Assembly: GCA_014549065.1 (NCBI GenBank)
Contig: JACDOX010000001.1
Span: 4,641,481-4,705,480 of the forward strand
DNA: 64,000 nucleotides
Origin: Cardinalis cardinalis
Lineage: Eukaryota > Chordata > Aves > Passeriformes > Cardinalidae
Direction: 5' to 3'
The notes under the pieces are model-generated. The model searched no databases, had not been told where the DNA came from, and saw nothing but the letters and a program-made list of their open reading frames with translations. Every line of letters starts with the position of its first letter. The stretch's first letter is position 1. The translations under genes were made by a program, and so were the position numbers. This document shows positions 43,101-58,100 of the stretch, in pieces.

Positions 43101-46100
43101 ATCATTTAGAACAGAAAAGACCTCTTAAGTCATAAAGTCCAACCATTAACCCAGCACAGCCAAACTCATCACTAAATCATGTCCTCAAGTGCCACACCCA
43201 TATGTTTTTGAACACTTCAGGGATGGTGATTCTACCATTTACCTGTGTAGCCTGCTCCAATGCTTGACAACCTCTTTCATGAAGATATTTTTCCAAATAT
43301 CCAATCTAAACCTCCTCTGGCACAACCTGAGGCCACTTGCTCTTGTCCTGTCACTTGCTATCTGGGAGATCAACCCCCACCTGGCTACAAGCTCCTTTCA
43401 GACAGTTGTGAAGAGCAATAAAGTCTCCCCTGAGCCTTCTTTCTCCAGACTCAACAGTGCTTCTCTCAGGCAACTGATTTTCAGAAGCAGCCTGTACGCG
43501 ATACAAAATTAACTAATTTTGTTCCAGAAAAATCACAGAATGACCAAGGTTGGAAGGGGCTGCTGCAGCTCATCTGGTCTAAACTCCCTTCTCAAGCAGG
43601 GTCATCCTAGCACAGCATTGCATCCAGACAGTTCTGGAATATCTCCAGTGAGAGAGACTCCATAATTCCTCTGAGAAATCTGTCCCAGTGCTTGGTCAGT
43701 GCACACTAAAGAAGTTCTTCCTCATATTAGNTGANCTTCCTGAGCATCAGTTTCTGCCCATTGCCTCTTGTCCTATTGCTTGGCACCACTGGGAAGAGCC
43801 TGGCTCCATCCTCCTGACACCCTCCCTTCAGATACTGATAGATATTGATGAGGTCTCCTCTCAGTCTTCACTTCTCCAGGTTAAACAGGGTGTGATCCCT
43901 TGGCCTTTCCTGATAAAAGATGCTTCAATCCTCTAATCATCTTTGTAGCTCTTTACTGGACTCACTTCAGGAGTATCATGTTTAAAGACAATCAGGCTGG
44001 AAAGAGTTCTGTATATAGGAGTAATGTCACATCTAAAAAGAGGTTTATTCCAAGTTAGTTTGTGTAGTGGAAAATACAAATAAAACTACACTTACATTTG
44101 AGAGGCCACGGGACAAAGTAATACATATTGGCCTCTAAAGACTGTAAGCCTATCCACAAGACATTAAAAATCCCCCAAATGCTTAAACATTTACAAAACT
44201 GAATTGCCTACTGCAAACCTGCTAAGCTGGGACCTGATTTTGGGTGTTGAGAGTCAAATTTTTGTTGCCATAATGTATCAGTCTAGCAGTGATACCGACT
44301 TACAGGATTTCTTCAGTCTCACTTTCCTGCTGAATTCCCATCCTCACCCTAGAATATGACATNTTTCCAGCTGTGCTGATGTAACAGCTTGTTGAGCCAC
44401 ACTGAAGAATGGAATTCATTAAACTCATCTAAGGTAGAACTAGTCCTCATTAAAAAAAGAAAAAAAAAAGTCTGCACACAAGAAAGGAAAAGAAGCAGTG
44501 GGAAGAAAGGATTAACATTTAACTCTTAAAAAGAAAGAAGGTTCTTACCACTGACAATGTCTTTGNTTTTCTTATACGCTGTATCACAACTTTATTACGT
44601 CCTTTCTGGGCTGCTTGAGAAAGTTTCCTTACTTCCCAGTTATTCTGGGATTCAACTGATGAACAAAAAACCAGCATATAAACACCAGTTTATTGTACCA
44701 GCATCTCCGGCACCTACTCATAGTTTAATTNAAAAAAACCCCACTCTTGTTTTGCCCATTTTTATTTCTTAAATGTGACAATTATTCTTTCACTTAAAAT
44801 CTTTAATAAGGAAAATAATAAATAATTTTCTCTTAGTAAAACTAAGCCAATTTAAGCAAAAAAAGGACATATCACACNGAAATAAGAAAATGGCAATGAT
44901 TACTGATTGTTCAGCAGAAGCAAGTACATAATAGTTTAAGAAAAAAAGTGCATTTTGGGGTGTAAGTGAAGTTTTGTTGTTCCAAACACAGAAAGTGCAC
45001 AATATAAATAAAAGGTATGGCATGCCCACATCTTTATAAAAAATAATTTTTCTCTTCCTTAAGACTAGCAAATTTTTGCATGTATATACCTGTAGATGTA
45101 GAGCTTTTCAAATATCCATCAAGAAGAGGCAGGACATCCTTGTAATAGGGTTGCATTATATGTCTGGGGATGTGAGCTGACCAGTCTTCCAAAGCATCCA
45201 GGCCCAGATCAGCCATTGGGGTACAGCTAAGGCCCAGCTTAAATGCATTCTAAATGTCAAATACAAAACTATCAGCCCTTCACATTTATTCACTAGTGTT
45301 ACTTAATGGTAAAAGAGACAAATTTAAAACTATTTAGTGTATATCACCCTTTGCAGTAACTTTTCTCTGTTTAGCATCTCACTCAAGATCAGCACAGGAG
45401 ATATTTNTATATTGCAACACAGGCAATAAGAGATTCTGCTTCGTGCAAAANCAAATTCCAACAATTTACTTTTTATCCAAAGATTCAAGTAGTTTGCACT
45501 CTATCTCACTGAAGACCATAGAGAGCTTAATAGTTACCTTAATACTGACTTTTCTACAGAATGTTTGTACGTATCTTAGGGGAAAAAAGTGTTAGCTGTA
45601 CATCACTTNGACTCACCTGCAGTGCAGGAATATATGCTTTGATATCAAGCATGATGATGTCATGTGGTAAAGACAGCAAAAAAATCAGACAAGATGCCAA
45701 CAATTCATCTTTATACTGCTTCATTTTTGCTGCAACCTAAAANGGAGATAAACAGATCAAGAACAAACATAAACATTTTGAAATCTTGACTTAATTGTAT
45801 CATGTAAATGATTTATCCATGTAAAATAAACAAGCCCAAACCAGTACTGGAATCTCATTCACCTGCAGACAGTTACCAGAAGTATTTATATTGTTATTTC
45901 TCAATTGTATATGAACTGGNGACCAATATACCTCTTCTAACATTGAAAAAACTGACCAGAAAGGATCTTAAAACCTCACTATCTTGCACAGCTCAAAAAG
46001 CAAGAATATGTCTACTGTGTATGTAAGATTTCTCAGAAGATAAAATTTTGACTGAATCACATACATTTTTATTCGGCCTAAGAAAGTTAGGAAGCAACAT

Positions 46101-49100
46101 TCCTTACCTCTTTTCCAAACTTTACAAACAGTGCAAAGCAAGAGGTCTTTTCTGGGTCTTCAGGACACCTTCTGAGGCTCCTGGGGCTGACACCCTACCA
46201 AACAGAAACCACAAGTCAATATTATTAAAAAGCACATAGTACATATATGAACCACAATTTCAACTCAGAATACATGCATCATACTNTCCAATACAAAACT
46301 GGTGTCAGTGAAAACTTGAAATGTATCTTTGATCTTTTAGAGGTTAGAAATTTACATTAATATAGTTCAATGAGGGTCAACCTTTTGGAATATATTAAGC
46401 AAATGAACAAGAGATATATGTCTGCAAAGCAGCTTTTCTCTGCTCATGCAACAAATCATAAAAACCCAAACTTCCCTAACAGTGNATGTCCTGGTGGCAA
46501 GAACGATGGCGTAACAAGAAAACAATTAACAACAGTGTCCACAGTACAAGCAAATACACCAATGAGTTCCCAAATGTGCTTCACTTGGTGCCATCAGCAN
46601 CAGTGGCAGGGACAGCTCTGGGCTCTGTGTTGGGCTACACACCCACGTGTTTTAGTCCAATAGCTTCCAAACCACAGCTACTGCATCTACCACTGGGGCA
46701 GTATATTCCCTGCGGAAATCAGTGAGTGGAGCAGGAATACACTCCAGAAGTTGAGTCACTAACCCATACATAACTCTGCTGTTCTGGTTAGATTGTTTCT
46801 ACCCAAAATATCTTTTATACCACCTGCACTGCAAAGGTACCTTCCATCTCTCTGTTCAGCCAGCTCAGGATTTTGGAAAGAGTCCTGGAACAGGCNGCCC
46901 AGGGAGGTCATGGACTCTTCCTTCTGAAGACATTCCAAACACATCTTGATGAGTTGCTGTGTCACCTGCTCNAGGCGACACTGTCTTGGTGGAGGGGTTG
47001 GACAGGACGAATTCCAGAGGTCCCTTCCCACCCTAACAATTTGGAGATTCTGTGATTACACATGGATGGTGTCTCTTGAGAAACCAGGCTTCTAGTCTAA
47101 ATTTTGACTATTTATGTGTTTCCAATTCTGGAGGCAAAGGAAGCTATAAACATTTGAAACAACCCAGTAACAGTTTCAATGAACTATTTTCCAAAGGGAA
47201 TAAAATAAAGAATGACACAGTCATTAACACAACATGTTACCCCTCCACTGGGTGAAAGATCTCACCTCAAAGTANTTTATCCTCTTGGCAATTTTCATTG
47301 TAACCGAGAGCAGCTTGTAGAATCCACTAATAAGAGGTAGTCTTGTTGAATGTACAATAAGCTCATAGCCAAAGGAATACACCCAAGGGTGAAAGTATTC
47401 CACATGTTTATCTGGCAGTATCTCTCTAAAACCAATTCACAGAAAATAGGGAAGGAAAAAGAAGAAAAAAAAGTAATCAAATCAAACCTTTATTTTTAAA
47501 ATAGTTTCATCTCAGTAAAAGAAAGAAATATTGCTGTAACAGAGCAGCAGATAGACGGAGAATAAATGCATGCCGCATTCTGAGTCGAGCACAGGAAGAT
47601 TTTGTTTTAGAGGGCAAAGCCATTTACTATTTATTATATCTCATTATTGAATTTATACAAACACACATCCTCATATATCACATTCTATTACTGGATATCC
47701 ACAGGCAACTAATGCTGTACCTTTCACTTAATGCCCCTTACTGGTCTGTGAAGACTGTATCTCTGGTCTCTGAAGTATTTAGGATACATAGTCAGGATAA
47801 TACTAGAAGTTATAACATATAATGAGTGACAATTACACCCAAATAATTTGTATTCTTTTAAAAAACCTGAGCTGATGAGCTTTTATGTGCTTACCTATGG
47901 CCCAGGTGTCTGAAAACCCCTTCCTGTCTCTCTCCTAATCATCTTGTGCATTTTGAAATATGATCTACCAAAATGACTCAGAAATAAGCATCTTAAACAC
48001 ATTTCACCTCAGACTCCTTCCAACCACTTTGTAGCTTTCAAATTACATAAAAACATATAAATACCTGCAGAATTCCACTAGATTTATAAAGGCAATAAAA
48101 TCTATTGGCTTCGTTGGCTGAAGGTTTGAAGCAGGGTCAGAAGAAGGCCCAACCAAAGCACTGTCACCTGCATTTCCATCCTGAAAATAAATGTTGAAGA
48201 AAGAACACTGGATCTCCGACAACACAGAAAGCCTTTACACATTTTCTTTGCCACATTAACAGNCTGTCTTTTTCTAGCTGTTAATAGGCACTCTGAGAGA
48301 TGAAGGACTAACAGTTGACACATCAGTCATTGAAATGAAAAATAAGAGATGCCTCCTCCTAAGCAGAAAGCCAGTCAAAAAACGAAAAACAGTAGATTCC
48401 AGAGTAGAAAGTCTAAACTAACGGATTCTGTGAACTTCTACTGATTCTGATGTTTCCATCTCCTAACACTGCAATGCAACATTCAGAGATACTAAGAAAA
48501 ACATTTTATCTAGCATAAATGTTACTTCNAGACACTAGGCATAATGAAAACAAAACAAGGGACATGATTTTGGCTCCCCTACAACAGCAGGAGTTAATGA
48601 ATAGGTCCTCAAGTCTCACCTGTTCAACAATACCCAGTTTCTGAACAGTCAGGTCCAATTTCTCAATGATCTTCAAAACAGATTTTATAAGTTCATCATA
48701 CAGGACACGACTTAGGGATTGCAGTTGTGCCTTTTCAGTAAGGAAGTCGGCATCTTCAAAAACACATTCCTTTGCAGGACAAAAACGTTCATATTTCAAA
48801 ACACAAATGAAAATTACTTCTTTAACTTACAAACTAACATTTAAATGATCCAGAGAATCCAGTTTTAGATGTTTCTCAGCTATGAAAGCATAAATTAATC
48901 CCTGTTTAATTAATTTATCAGCCATAAAATCCAACTAAAACCAGAAAACAATCCTTCTAGAGCATGACATTTGGAAAAAGTCTGAAGTTAGAAAAGCAGC
49001 TGTAAGACAACAAGACTCAGGATCATGTTTTATTTTCCATTTCATTTTGTATTCTCATGTTAAGTATGCTTTACCTTCATTGTGTCACAGCTCAGTAGAC

Positions 49101-52100
49101 TTCTAAAGAGGTACAGATAGTCCTTATAAGTTGGTACTTTTGATCTTTGTGTCCCAACTTCTCCAGCTTCAAAGGCTTCTTCTGATCCAGAAGTTTCTTT
49201 TACAGAAAAATCCTGAAGGGACACAATGTTTGTCAGACGCATTGCTCTGGTGGTTTGACCCTGGGTGCATGGCAGACACCCACCAGGGCATTCTACCACT
49301 CTCCTCCTCACCAGGATTGGGAAAGGGAAAATAAAATGGAAAAAACTCATGGGTCAAGATAAAAGCAGTTTAGTAGCAAAGGATGAAAAAAGATTTATTC
49401 TCTACTTCCCATCAGCAGGCAATGTCCAGCCACTTCCTTGGAAGAAGGGTTTTGGTACATGGAGCAGAAGCTCCAGAAGACAAACACCCTAACCAGTGCT
49501 GCCCACTTCCTCCTTTCTGCCTGCTTCTCTTGCTGACCAGACACCATATGACATGGAATATCCTTTTGGTCAGTTTGGGTCAGCTGTCCTGGCTCTGTCC
49601 CCTTCCAAGCTCTTGTCCCCCAAGATCTCTTGATCCTCCCAAGACTTTGTCCCCCACCCAGTCTTCTGGTGAGGGGAAAATGTTGGAGAGCCACCTTGGT
49701 GCTGTGCCAGTGCTGCTCAGCAGTAGCACTGAATACTAGTGTGTTATCAACACATTTCCAGTTACAAATACAAGCACAGCTTCATGAGGGCTGCTATGGG
49801 AAAAATTAACTCTGTCTCAGCCAAATCCCAGTACAACTGCCAATGGAACTCCCTGATATACGCAATATACTACCTATATATGCAATATAATGTAACATTA
49901 CTGCTGCAGGTAGAAACATGGAATGTTTCGTTTTCTCCATCAATNTGAAAAGAGCGCAAAACAACCACCTCATTCCAAAAAAAACCCCAAAAACCTCTAA
50001 GATTGTTCTCATAGTGCTCAGTTATTTGAGAAATTCTGTGGTTATTCTGCTGCACAGGATTAAACAGCTTTACTATCCTTGCTTGACACAANCATTCAGT
50101 AACGTTTAAAATGTCTAAAATTTAACCTGGAAGAAAGCTGAATGACTTTAATTACAACCTACTTTATTACAGACAATCTGACCAAACAGAAGCCTATTTC
50201 CTGTAATTTTCTTTATCCAGCACAAGAGGCACATCTACACTGTGCTGACTGGAGGTAGGGATGAGAGACTTAAGAACAAATGAGCCAATAAATAATAACA
50301 CTAATGGAGTAATAACAAAATGGATAGTACTGTTTTTGCTTCTTTGGGCATATCCTTGTTTACTGGGTTAGGTTGTCAAGAACTGGAATGGAATGTATGC
50401 TCTAGGAATCTAAATGAAAAAAATATGTTTAAACAGTTATTTTACCTTTGAAAATGTGATTGGCTTGGAGAAAATTCTGATTAATCCCTGATGCACTGAA
50501 ACAAACAAAAACCAAAATTGCCTGAATAGATTAAAAAGCANGGCATTCATATCACTCATTACATTAACAATGAAACAAATCAGTTTTCTATATTCTACAA
50601 CAGTAAGGGAGAGGCAGAAGAACATATAGTTTTTTTCCTTTAAGGACAAAATAGCTCAAATTCTGATTTGAGCCTTGACTCAAGGATGTTGCAGAGGCAA
50701 CCAATCCTTAACTTGCTTCTTACTACCTTTTCTCAATACTGCTTTGACTTTTTCCTGATTATGAATGATGACCAAGGCATNGCCCATAATGACCTTATTG
50801 AAAAGGCAACAACCCCCAATTATGTTCATGGACTTAAGATCAACATAGTACTTGGGTGTACCACTTCCCAACTCAAGAACATGGGAAACAATCAAAATGC
50901 CCCAGCAATAGAGAAAAGCCACGATAAACAGTTGAAAGAAATAAAAAATAATTTCTGAAAATCATTGAAAAGAAATGTCAGCTTGAGACTACTAGAATTG
51001 TCAGCTACCAGTGCTGACACATTCAGTATTACATTCACAGAACTATACCTAACTTCATATTTGGAACTTTACTATTTAAAAGTTCCAGAGCATAAAAAAA
51101 TTGCATTTGTAATAGAGATAACACTCACCCTATTTTCTGTGCTATTATTTAGGGGTAATTGAAAGGNGGACACTGAAAAGATTTTTGTATACTTTCCTAT
51201 GAGATCCCCTTTCTTCTCATAATTCTTCAGAGCAGGAATGCAAGTCTTATCACAAACATGTATTCTCCTGCCCTAAATCATACCCACTTTGCNATCCAAA
51301 ATGATTGTTAAATGCATTCTTGAAGTTATTTAACAGTGGATATTGAAAAATATCACCATGAAAACACTCAACCCCCATTATTAGAGAAGAGGATAAGCTT
51401 CATTTTTGATCCTGAATTCCACATTTCTCTCCCAGAACCAGTTATGCAATTTATGAGAGGAAAAAAAAAAAACAACCAAAGGGAAAATAAAACCATGATC
51501 CCAAAAAACTCCAATGAAGTTAGTATCACAGACTTACCCACAGTGCTAATAAAGCTCCACAAAACNGGACCTTTTCCTGAGAGAGACAGAAACACTTTTA
51601 TTATAGATTTGCAACAGACCAGCTGCATTTTTTCAGTGTACTGTGGAAAGCTGTTGATCTGCAGCACAACTAGATGTTCAAGAACTGGAGTGTATACCTC
51701 AGGAACCTAAAATAAAGAAAAACAAATAATCCATTATGCAAATTACGTGAAATTATTTCAGCATGTTACTTTGTTACCAGAGCTTGCATCATGATCTGCT
51801 GAGAACAAGGAGAGCTAGCAAGTGAACTCATCTTAGACGTAGAAAAACCCCAAACAAAGAAACAAACAAAAACAATAACAACAAAATCCTCCCCAAATAA
51901 AACTAAACAGAGTAAGAAAGCTTCCTGAACCACATTATGGAAAGTAGCTCCTGAACAGATTAGTGCTTCAGTGAATCTAGTTTTAAGGTTACCAGAAAAG
52001 TACCAATTTAACTAAACAACAGTAACAGCATTATAATCTGTTTATCCACAACTACCTGAACACAAAATGTATTCCCCAATCTTACTTCACAGATCCAGGT

Positions 52101-55100
52101 AAGATCCAGAAAGCCCACATTTAAAAAGACAGCATAACATCATAGCAGAATCAAAGTACCAGTCTCAGAGAACATGCTAAGCATCACTACCAAAAGGCAA
52201 AGCAGCAGCAGAGTGGTATAAACACAAAAAGGTTACAGCTATATCCAAATAAAGAACATAAAATAAATAAAACATATTCATATTTGCCTATCATGGTTTT
52301 CATTTCAATGCACTGTAGCATTTTATTTAGCATATTCAGCGCATTTTCTTTATTCAAATAAAATCCATTAGAGCATTCTCCTGATACTCTTCCCACCTCC
52401 TAGGGGCTAGATGTCATTACATTTCAGTTAAATAAACACCATTTACCATACGTAGGTTCACAGCTATTACCTCNTCACACACCTGCAACTGAAAAAAAGA
52501 ATTGGTTGGTACTTTAAACACTCCACTTACTTTATCAATATGGAATATCACACTGGCAACGGACTGGAGGAAACTTGGTAGCTGATACANATGATCACCT
52601 ATTGTTTCTGCTTCTGTGAGGAACATTTGCTTACAACGCTGAAGGAGCTCCACATACATGTTGTCCACATCCTCAGGATGTAAAGCTTTACAGGGCTTAC
52701 AGAGAGAAAATAAAAACCTGGTTTGGCAATTTTGTTGAGGTGAGCAAATAAATGCATGCTGTAGCACTAAAACCCAGCCATATCTTCACTGAACCATAAC
52801 CATAATTTGAAGTTTTTCCAACAACTCAATATACCTGAAAAAACTAACTTTAAGCACTCACTACATATATGAGAAACACAGTTCCTGACATGGAGTATAA
52901 TAATAGTTCACTAATGCAGTGTATTTTACTGTAAAAGTACTTGAATTTTCAGTGACATGAATTCATATTCAGAGTGAAAAACATGGTAGTTTGGCTGCAA
53001 ATATCTTAAATATTGCATTATGGATGCTTAGATTCACTTATATTTTGAACTAGCTGCTTTAAAGTAGTAAGTGGCTTACCTTAATGTAGCTTAACTGATT
53101 ATCACTGATAGGTTATACTATTAAACACTTAACTGAGCAGTCCAAATTCTGAACTTTTACTGTTACAAATAGGTCCTGTACAAACAGAACCTATAAAGAG
53201 TATTCCTAAACTAACAAACAAGTAGAAAGTATCCCAAAGAGTAACAGAGGGTTTGCAACAAAGCTTAAAAATTTCTATAGAATGATTTTTAAATCACAGC
53301 ATGAACTAGGTCAAAAACAAGTCTTTGTAGACAGGAACCAGGTCAAAGGCAAGAACTGTGGCAGGGAACTGACCATCGCAAAAACCAGACTGATTTATGT
53401 AAGAGTGAAATACAGCTGCNAGCCTAAAGGTTAAAAGTCTAAAGTCTAAAGACAGCCTAAAGTCTGTCTAAAAACATGCTGACAAAATTAAGATTATCCA
53501 TTCATCGCTTGCAGAACTTCAAGTAACATTTTAAAATTATTTCAGAAATTAAAGAAATATTCTTCCTTGAAACTGAATCAAGCATGAACACAAGTTCAGT
53601 GCTACAGTCACAACTTGCAGCAGCACCAAGACTCTTCTTCACAGCCCAATATCTGATGTTTGGCCAAGATTTAACTTAAACACAGTAGTAAGCACTAATA
53701 TGTCTTAACAAATCAGATATTTATAGGTACTGGGGCATTAAATTGGTTAAAATTTGCAGTATTATCCTAGCTCTATATTTACATTATGCAATTTTAAGTT
53801 TTTGCATTCCATAATAAATGTTTTTAATAGGGTTCCTTCAATTACCTGAAATACTTAATTTTTTCTGGAATCAATACCTTGAATTCAATTCCTTTCCACC
53901 TCATATCACAGAAGAGGAAGACTAGTTTTGAACCAAGCACATGGAAGATTCTACTAACAAATGCACCCTACTCAAAAGGTAGCAAAAAGAGGATTCAGCT
54001 AATAACCAGCTATTCTATTGCCATTCCTAAACTTCTCTAAAGAATCTAAACCTAATATTTGCTTTGAGAGACAAAAAAAAAGCCAATCTAGAATTTATTA
54101 TATAAAAGTTGTGGTACCACTGCAACTCTGCAGCACAGAGGCTGCAAATACACAAATACCACCCTTTCTTTAAGGAACATGATTGTTATATTCCCATTTT
54201 AATTGACTGCTGACAGAAAGTGGAAGTTGCTCCTAATGGTGCTTCCTGACAAATATACCTGCCATCTACATTGGTATGTAAGCATGGTTTTGTTTGCTGT
54301 TTCTTGTTGTATTTTACTTTGTGGTTGTTTCACAAATCACCTCCTACTGTCCTGCAGTCAGCAGTGCCTTTTAGCTGTTTGAGTCAGCTCTGTAAGAATC
54401 TCTGAACTACTTTCAGAGTGAAGCCTGGATTCTACCATTTAAATGCAGAGAGAGGTAACAAGGTATTGCCTGTACCTAAGCAATTAAGCACATCCTGAAG
54501 TTTTGTGACAGCTGTATATGAAGCACCTGTTTTTCCATTTCAGAACATGTGCAGAAGAAGTAACTACAGCCCAACGATGCAAGAGCTCCCACTAGATTCA
54601 ATATACGTTTGAAAATTTTCATCCAAAAGGTATTTTTGTGTAATTGTGTAAAAAAAGTGGAACTAATTAAGTCCAACACTTAGTGTAGAAACAGGAGCGT
54701 TCCCTATTAAAAGAGCTGTGTAAAATTGTAAAATGCATGGTACATGAATCCCAGCTTTACATGTTTTCAGTAAGCTCCTTGACCAGAATAACTCCTCTGC
54801 ACATACCGCTGCAAAAAGCCCATATCCGCGAATGGCGATGGACAGCTCCTTGCTGCTCGAATCCATCCTCCTGATGGTTCCATAGAACTGCTCCATGAAG
54901 AACTGCAACTTGCTCTTGTGTAGCTCTGCATCCTTAGCCACCATTAGAGAAATCTGTAAAACAGATATAAACATTCCAGCATTTCACAAAAAAATGACAG
55001 TAAGTCTTAGAAGATACCCTGCTTGTAATACAAAGCACTAAATAATAAACTAAATAATTATTCATTAAATAGATTAATCGAACTTCGAAGCACCAAATAT

Positions 55101-58100
55101 TCCCATTATTTCAAGAAATTGAATTTTGCTTTAGACTTGGAGATCCCAGTGAAGTTACCACACCTGCTTAAGGAATGAATCCAGCGCAGAATAACTGGCT
55201 TTCTTCAGCTCCTGATGCGTGTGGCCACACCATTTGCACATCACTTCATAGACGGACACATAGTTGTCCAGGAGCAAGGCTCCAAACTGAGCNGAGTGCC
55301 AGCTGAACAACTGTAACCCAGCTGCAATTTAAAAACAATTCGCATTAAAACCAAACTTACATTACATTTTACACAATGTAAAATGTAGCCCAGACTATGA
55401 GAGCCCACGTTAGGACTTTAGGTAGGGAGACCCACCATGACTGGAGGATATAAAATATATTCCTCTAGCCTCTACTGATACTCTACAGTATCAGTACCCA
55501 AACATTAAGAACTTAAGCGAAAAACAACCTTCCAAAATCCTCTTTTTAAATGTACACCATTATGGAATGCACACCTGTGCTCTGATGTAATTTACATTAC
55601 TGTTGAAAAAGAAAGGGACTTCAGTGGTTATAAATAAAAATACATGATTGCACAATTCAGAAGGATCTGGTTTCTGTTGTCAGGACATATGCACAAGTCC
55701 CCTCCTCTGCCAAACTGTGATGCAGACAAATGAAAAATTCAGATTATAGGTAATTTCACTATTCCAAATATAAACAAAATTTCAACATCCTTAATGAATT
55801 AACTGGGGAGAGGACAGACTACCTTTAAAGAGGGTTTTTCTCCTCACAGTTACCATGTGATACTAAAACCTTGCATTTTTGAAATTTCTGCATAAGCCAC
55901 TCACATTTCACAAGCCAATTTCTAATCTTCCGATTTTTCCCCACTCTTTTTCTACTTCTTCCAGTGAAATTTCTCTTATTTTTTTTACTCAATCTACTGT
56001 CACACCTCTTTTCTCCTAATTAGCTACACTCCTATTTCTACCATTTCTTTCTCACATCACAGTTTTGCACTGCTCCAGAGGGGCAAATGGCATCAAGTAC
56101 AATAAGCTGATTAGACATTGACTAGTTTAACCAAATAAATGTTAAACTCTATATTCCAATTTGAAGTACAGCAGCTTTCCCCTCAGCCAGCTTAGAAGAC
56201 TGAAGACTAGAGACATCTGAAGTAAAGAATACTTTACTAACAAATACACATCCAGTAAAGAATAAATAATTCCAGACAAAAGACAGTATCCACCTCAGCA
56301 TGAATNGAAATAGTTTACATCTTACCTAGAGGTACTGCATATCGCTTCTGATCAACCTGTAATAGCAGAAAAGGTTTGTCTCTGTGATTTACTCTTCACC
56401 AGGGCTAATTTGTTTATGTAGAACAATTAACACATAGCAGATTTACCTGTGGGTTGATTGCCTTCATTGCAAAATCAAAAATCTCCTTTGCAGTCTGTGG
56501 ATCTGTGAAACAATCCAACAGTGAGTATTTAATTAGTTACATACAGTAGGCAGAGTGAAGACTAATGTATTTTTATCAATACTTGGTATAAAGCAGTGAT
56601 ATTGGAAAGCCTTATACATCTCATTTTAAGAGACAGAGACTTTTTTTTTCCTGAAATATTCAATTTGAAAAAAAAAGTACATCTACATTAACTGATTTTT
56701 CTGAACATCTGTGTTTAAGTAGACTATTAAGAGAAATATATCTCCATAAAAACTGCATTCCAGCTTCAGTGTGGCTCCCATAGCTGCCCAAGGTGGTCAG
56801 AAAATAGCACTTCAAAGATTTACATATAGAAAAACGCTGATGAAGCAACTTCACACAAAGANAGATTACAAGGACTGTGTGAGTGTGTATTTTGCATAAA
56901 ATATCTACTAACAGGGAAATTTTAATTCTGAGTTTACACACAGAAATGGTGCAACTTCTTGGCTGTGTAATAATTCAATGTAGAACTGTCTGTAAAACTG
57001 TACTAAAATGTGTCAGTGCCTTTCTCATAGAAAAAGAACATACCTTCATCCACAGACTTGGTGAAGTTGTACATGAGTGCAACCAGTCCCCTCAGACATC
57101 CTGCTACAAGGGGTAGCTTGGGTCCCCTTGTAGCAGATGTCATCTGAAAAGAATAAAATACCCTTCAAGCTAAGATAAATTTNCACAAGGTTTTCCAGCT
57201 CCTAGAAGTGTAGGTAAATAACTTCAACTTAATAGTTATATNAGAACCCAACTCTATGAAACAACTCCACAGAAACATCTTTACTCCTAAGNGTCACATC
57301 AGTTGGAGGGAAGCAGGGCAGATCATGTGAAAAACATGGAAATGTTCCACCAACACTAACAATACCAAAATTTAGATAAAATACACTAATGTTTTGAAAG
57401 TACTTAAAAATTCAGAAATATGAAAGTTCAGCAGAAATTTGATGTTCACCTCATGTGCAAGAACTCTGNAGCAGTACAGAACAAATCAGAAACTACCAGT
57501 GCATGACAAGGTAACACTTCTGGGGGAATGGTCATCACATGCCATCTTTTCACACAGTGAACTGGTTAATTTGCTGTTATTGATGACCTTGAATTTTCAC
57601 TTAGAAAGGTTCTCAGAGCCAGAGAACACAACTTAAACAGTCTTTCAGGAAGAATTTATGATTGTCCAGCTAGATCCCTACAAACTGTACTAGCTACAGT
57701 AGTATTCCAACAGCCAGTGCTATACACTTGAAAGGAAAAAAAAACCACTAAAACAAAGCAATGCAAAAAGAAAACCAAAAGAAAAGAAATAACAATCATA
57801 CCTGTGTTTTAAGCTCTCTCAAATAAGCTCGGAATAGTTTTTCAGAGTTGTTAATCATGTCACTAGGCTGGACTTCTCCCAAAACTCCCAAAAGCTCATA
57901 AATCTTTTCCAATACTAGAAAGTAATTTTTAATATTATTAAACCTTNATTACTGAAATCATTGCTTTTGCCATTTCCAGTGCAATTCTTATTAACTTGCA
58001 ATCATGAGAAGACCATCCCTAAAAGTATAATTGCTGATTAAAGTGTGGAGCAAACATCTTTTTACACACAAACACACACACACACATATATATATGTNGC

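Noticed and set aside
43189..43512. Plus-strand open frame of 107 codons
   Set aside because: Entirely antisense CR1 sequence.
49383..49739. Overlapping open frames on both strands (118 and 99 codons)
   Set aside because: Both lie in the LTR-type repeat; no retroviral protein motif was seen.
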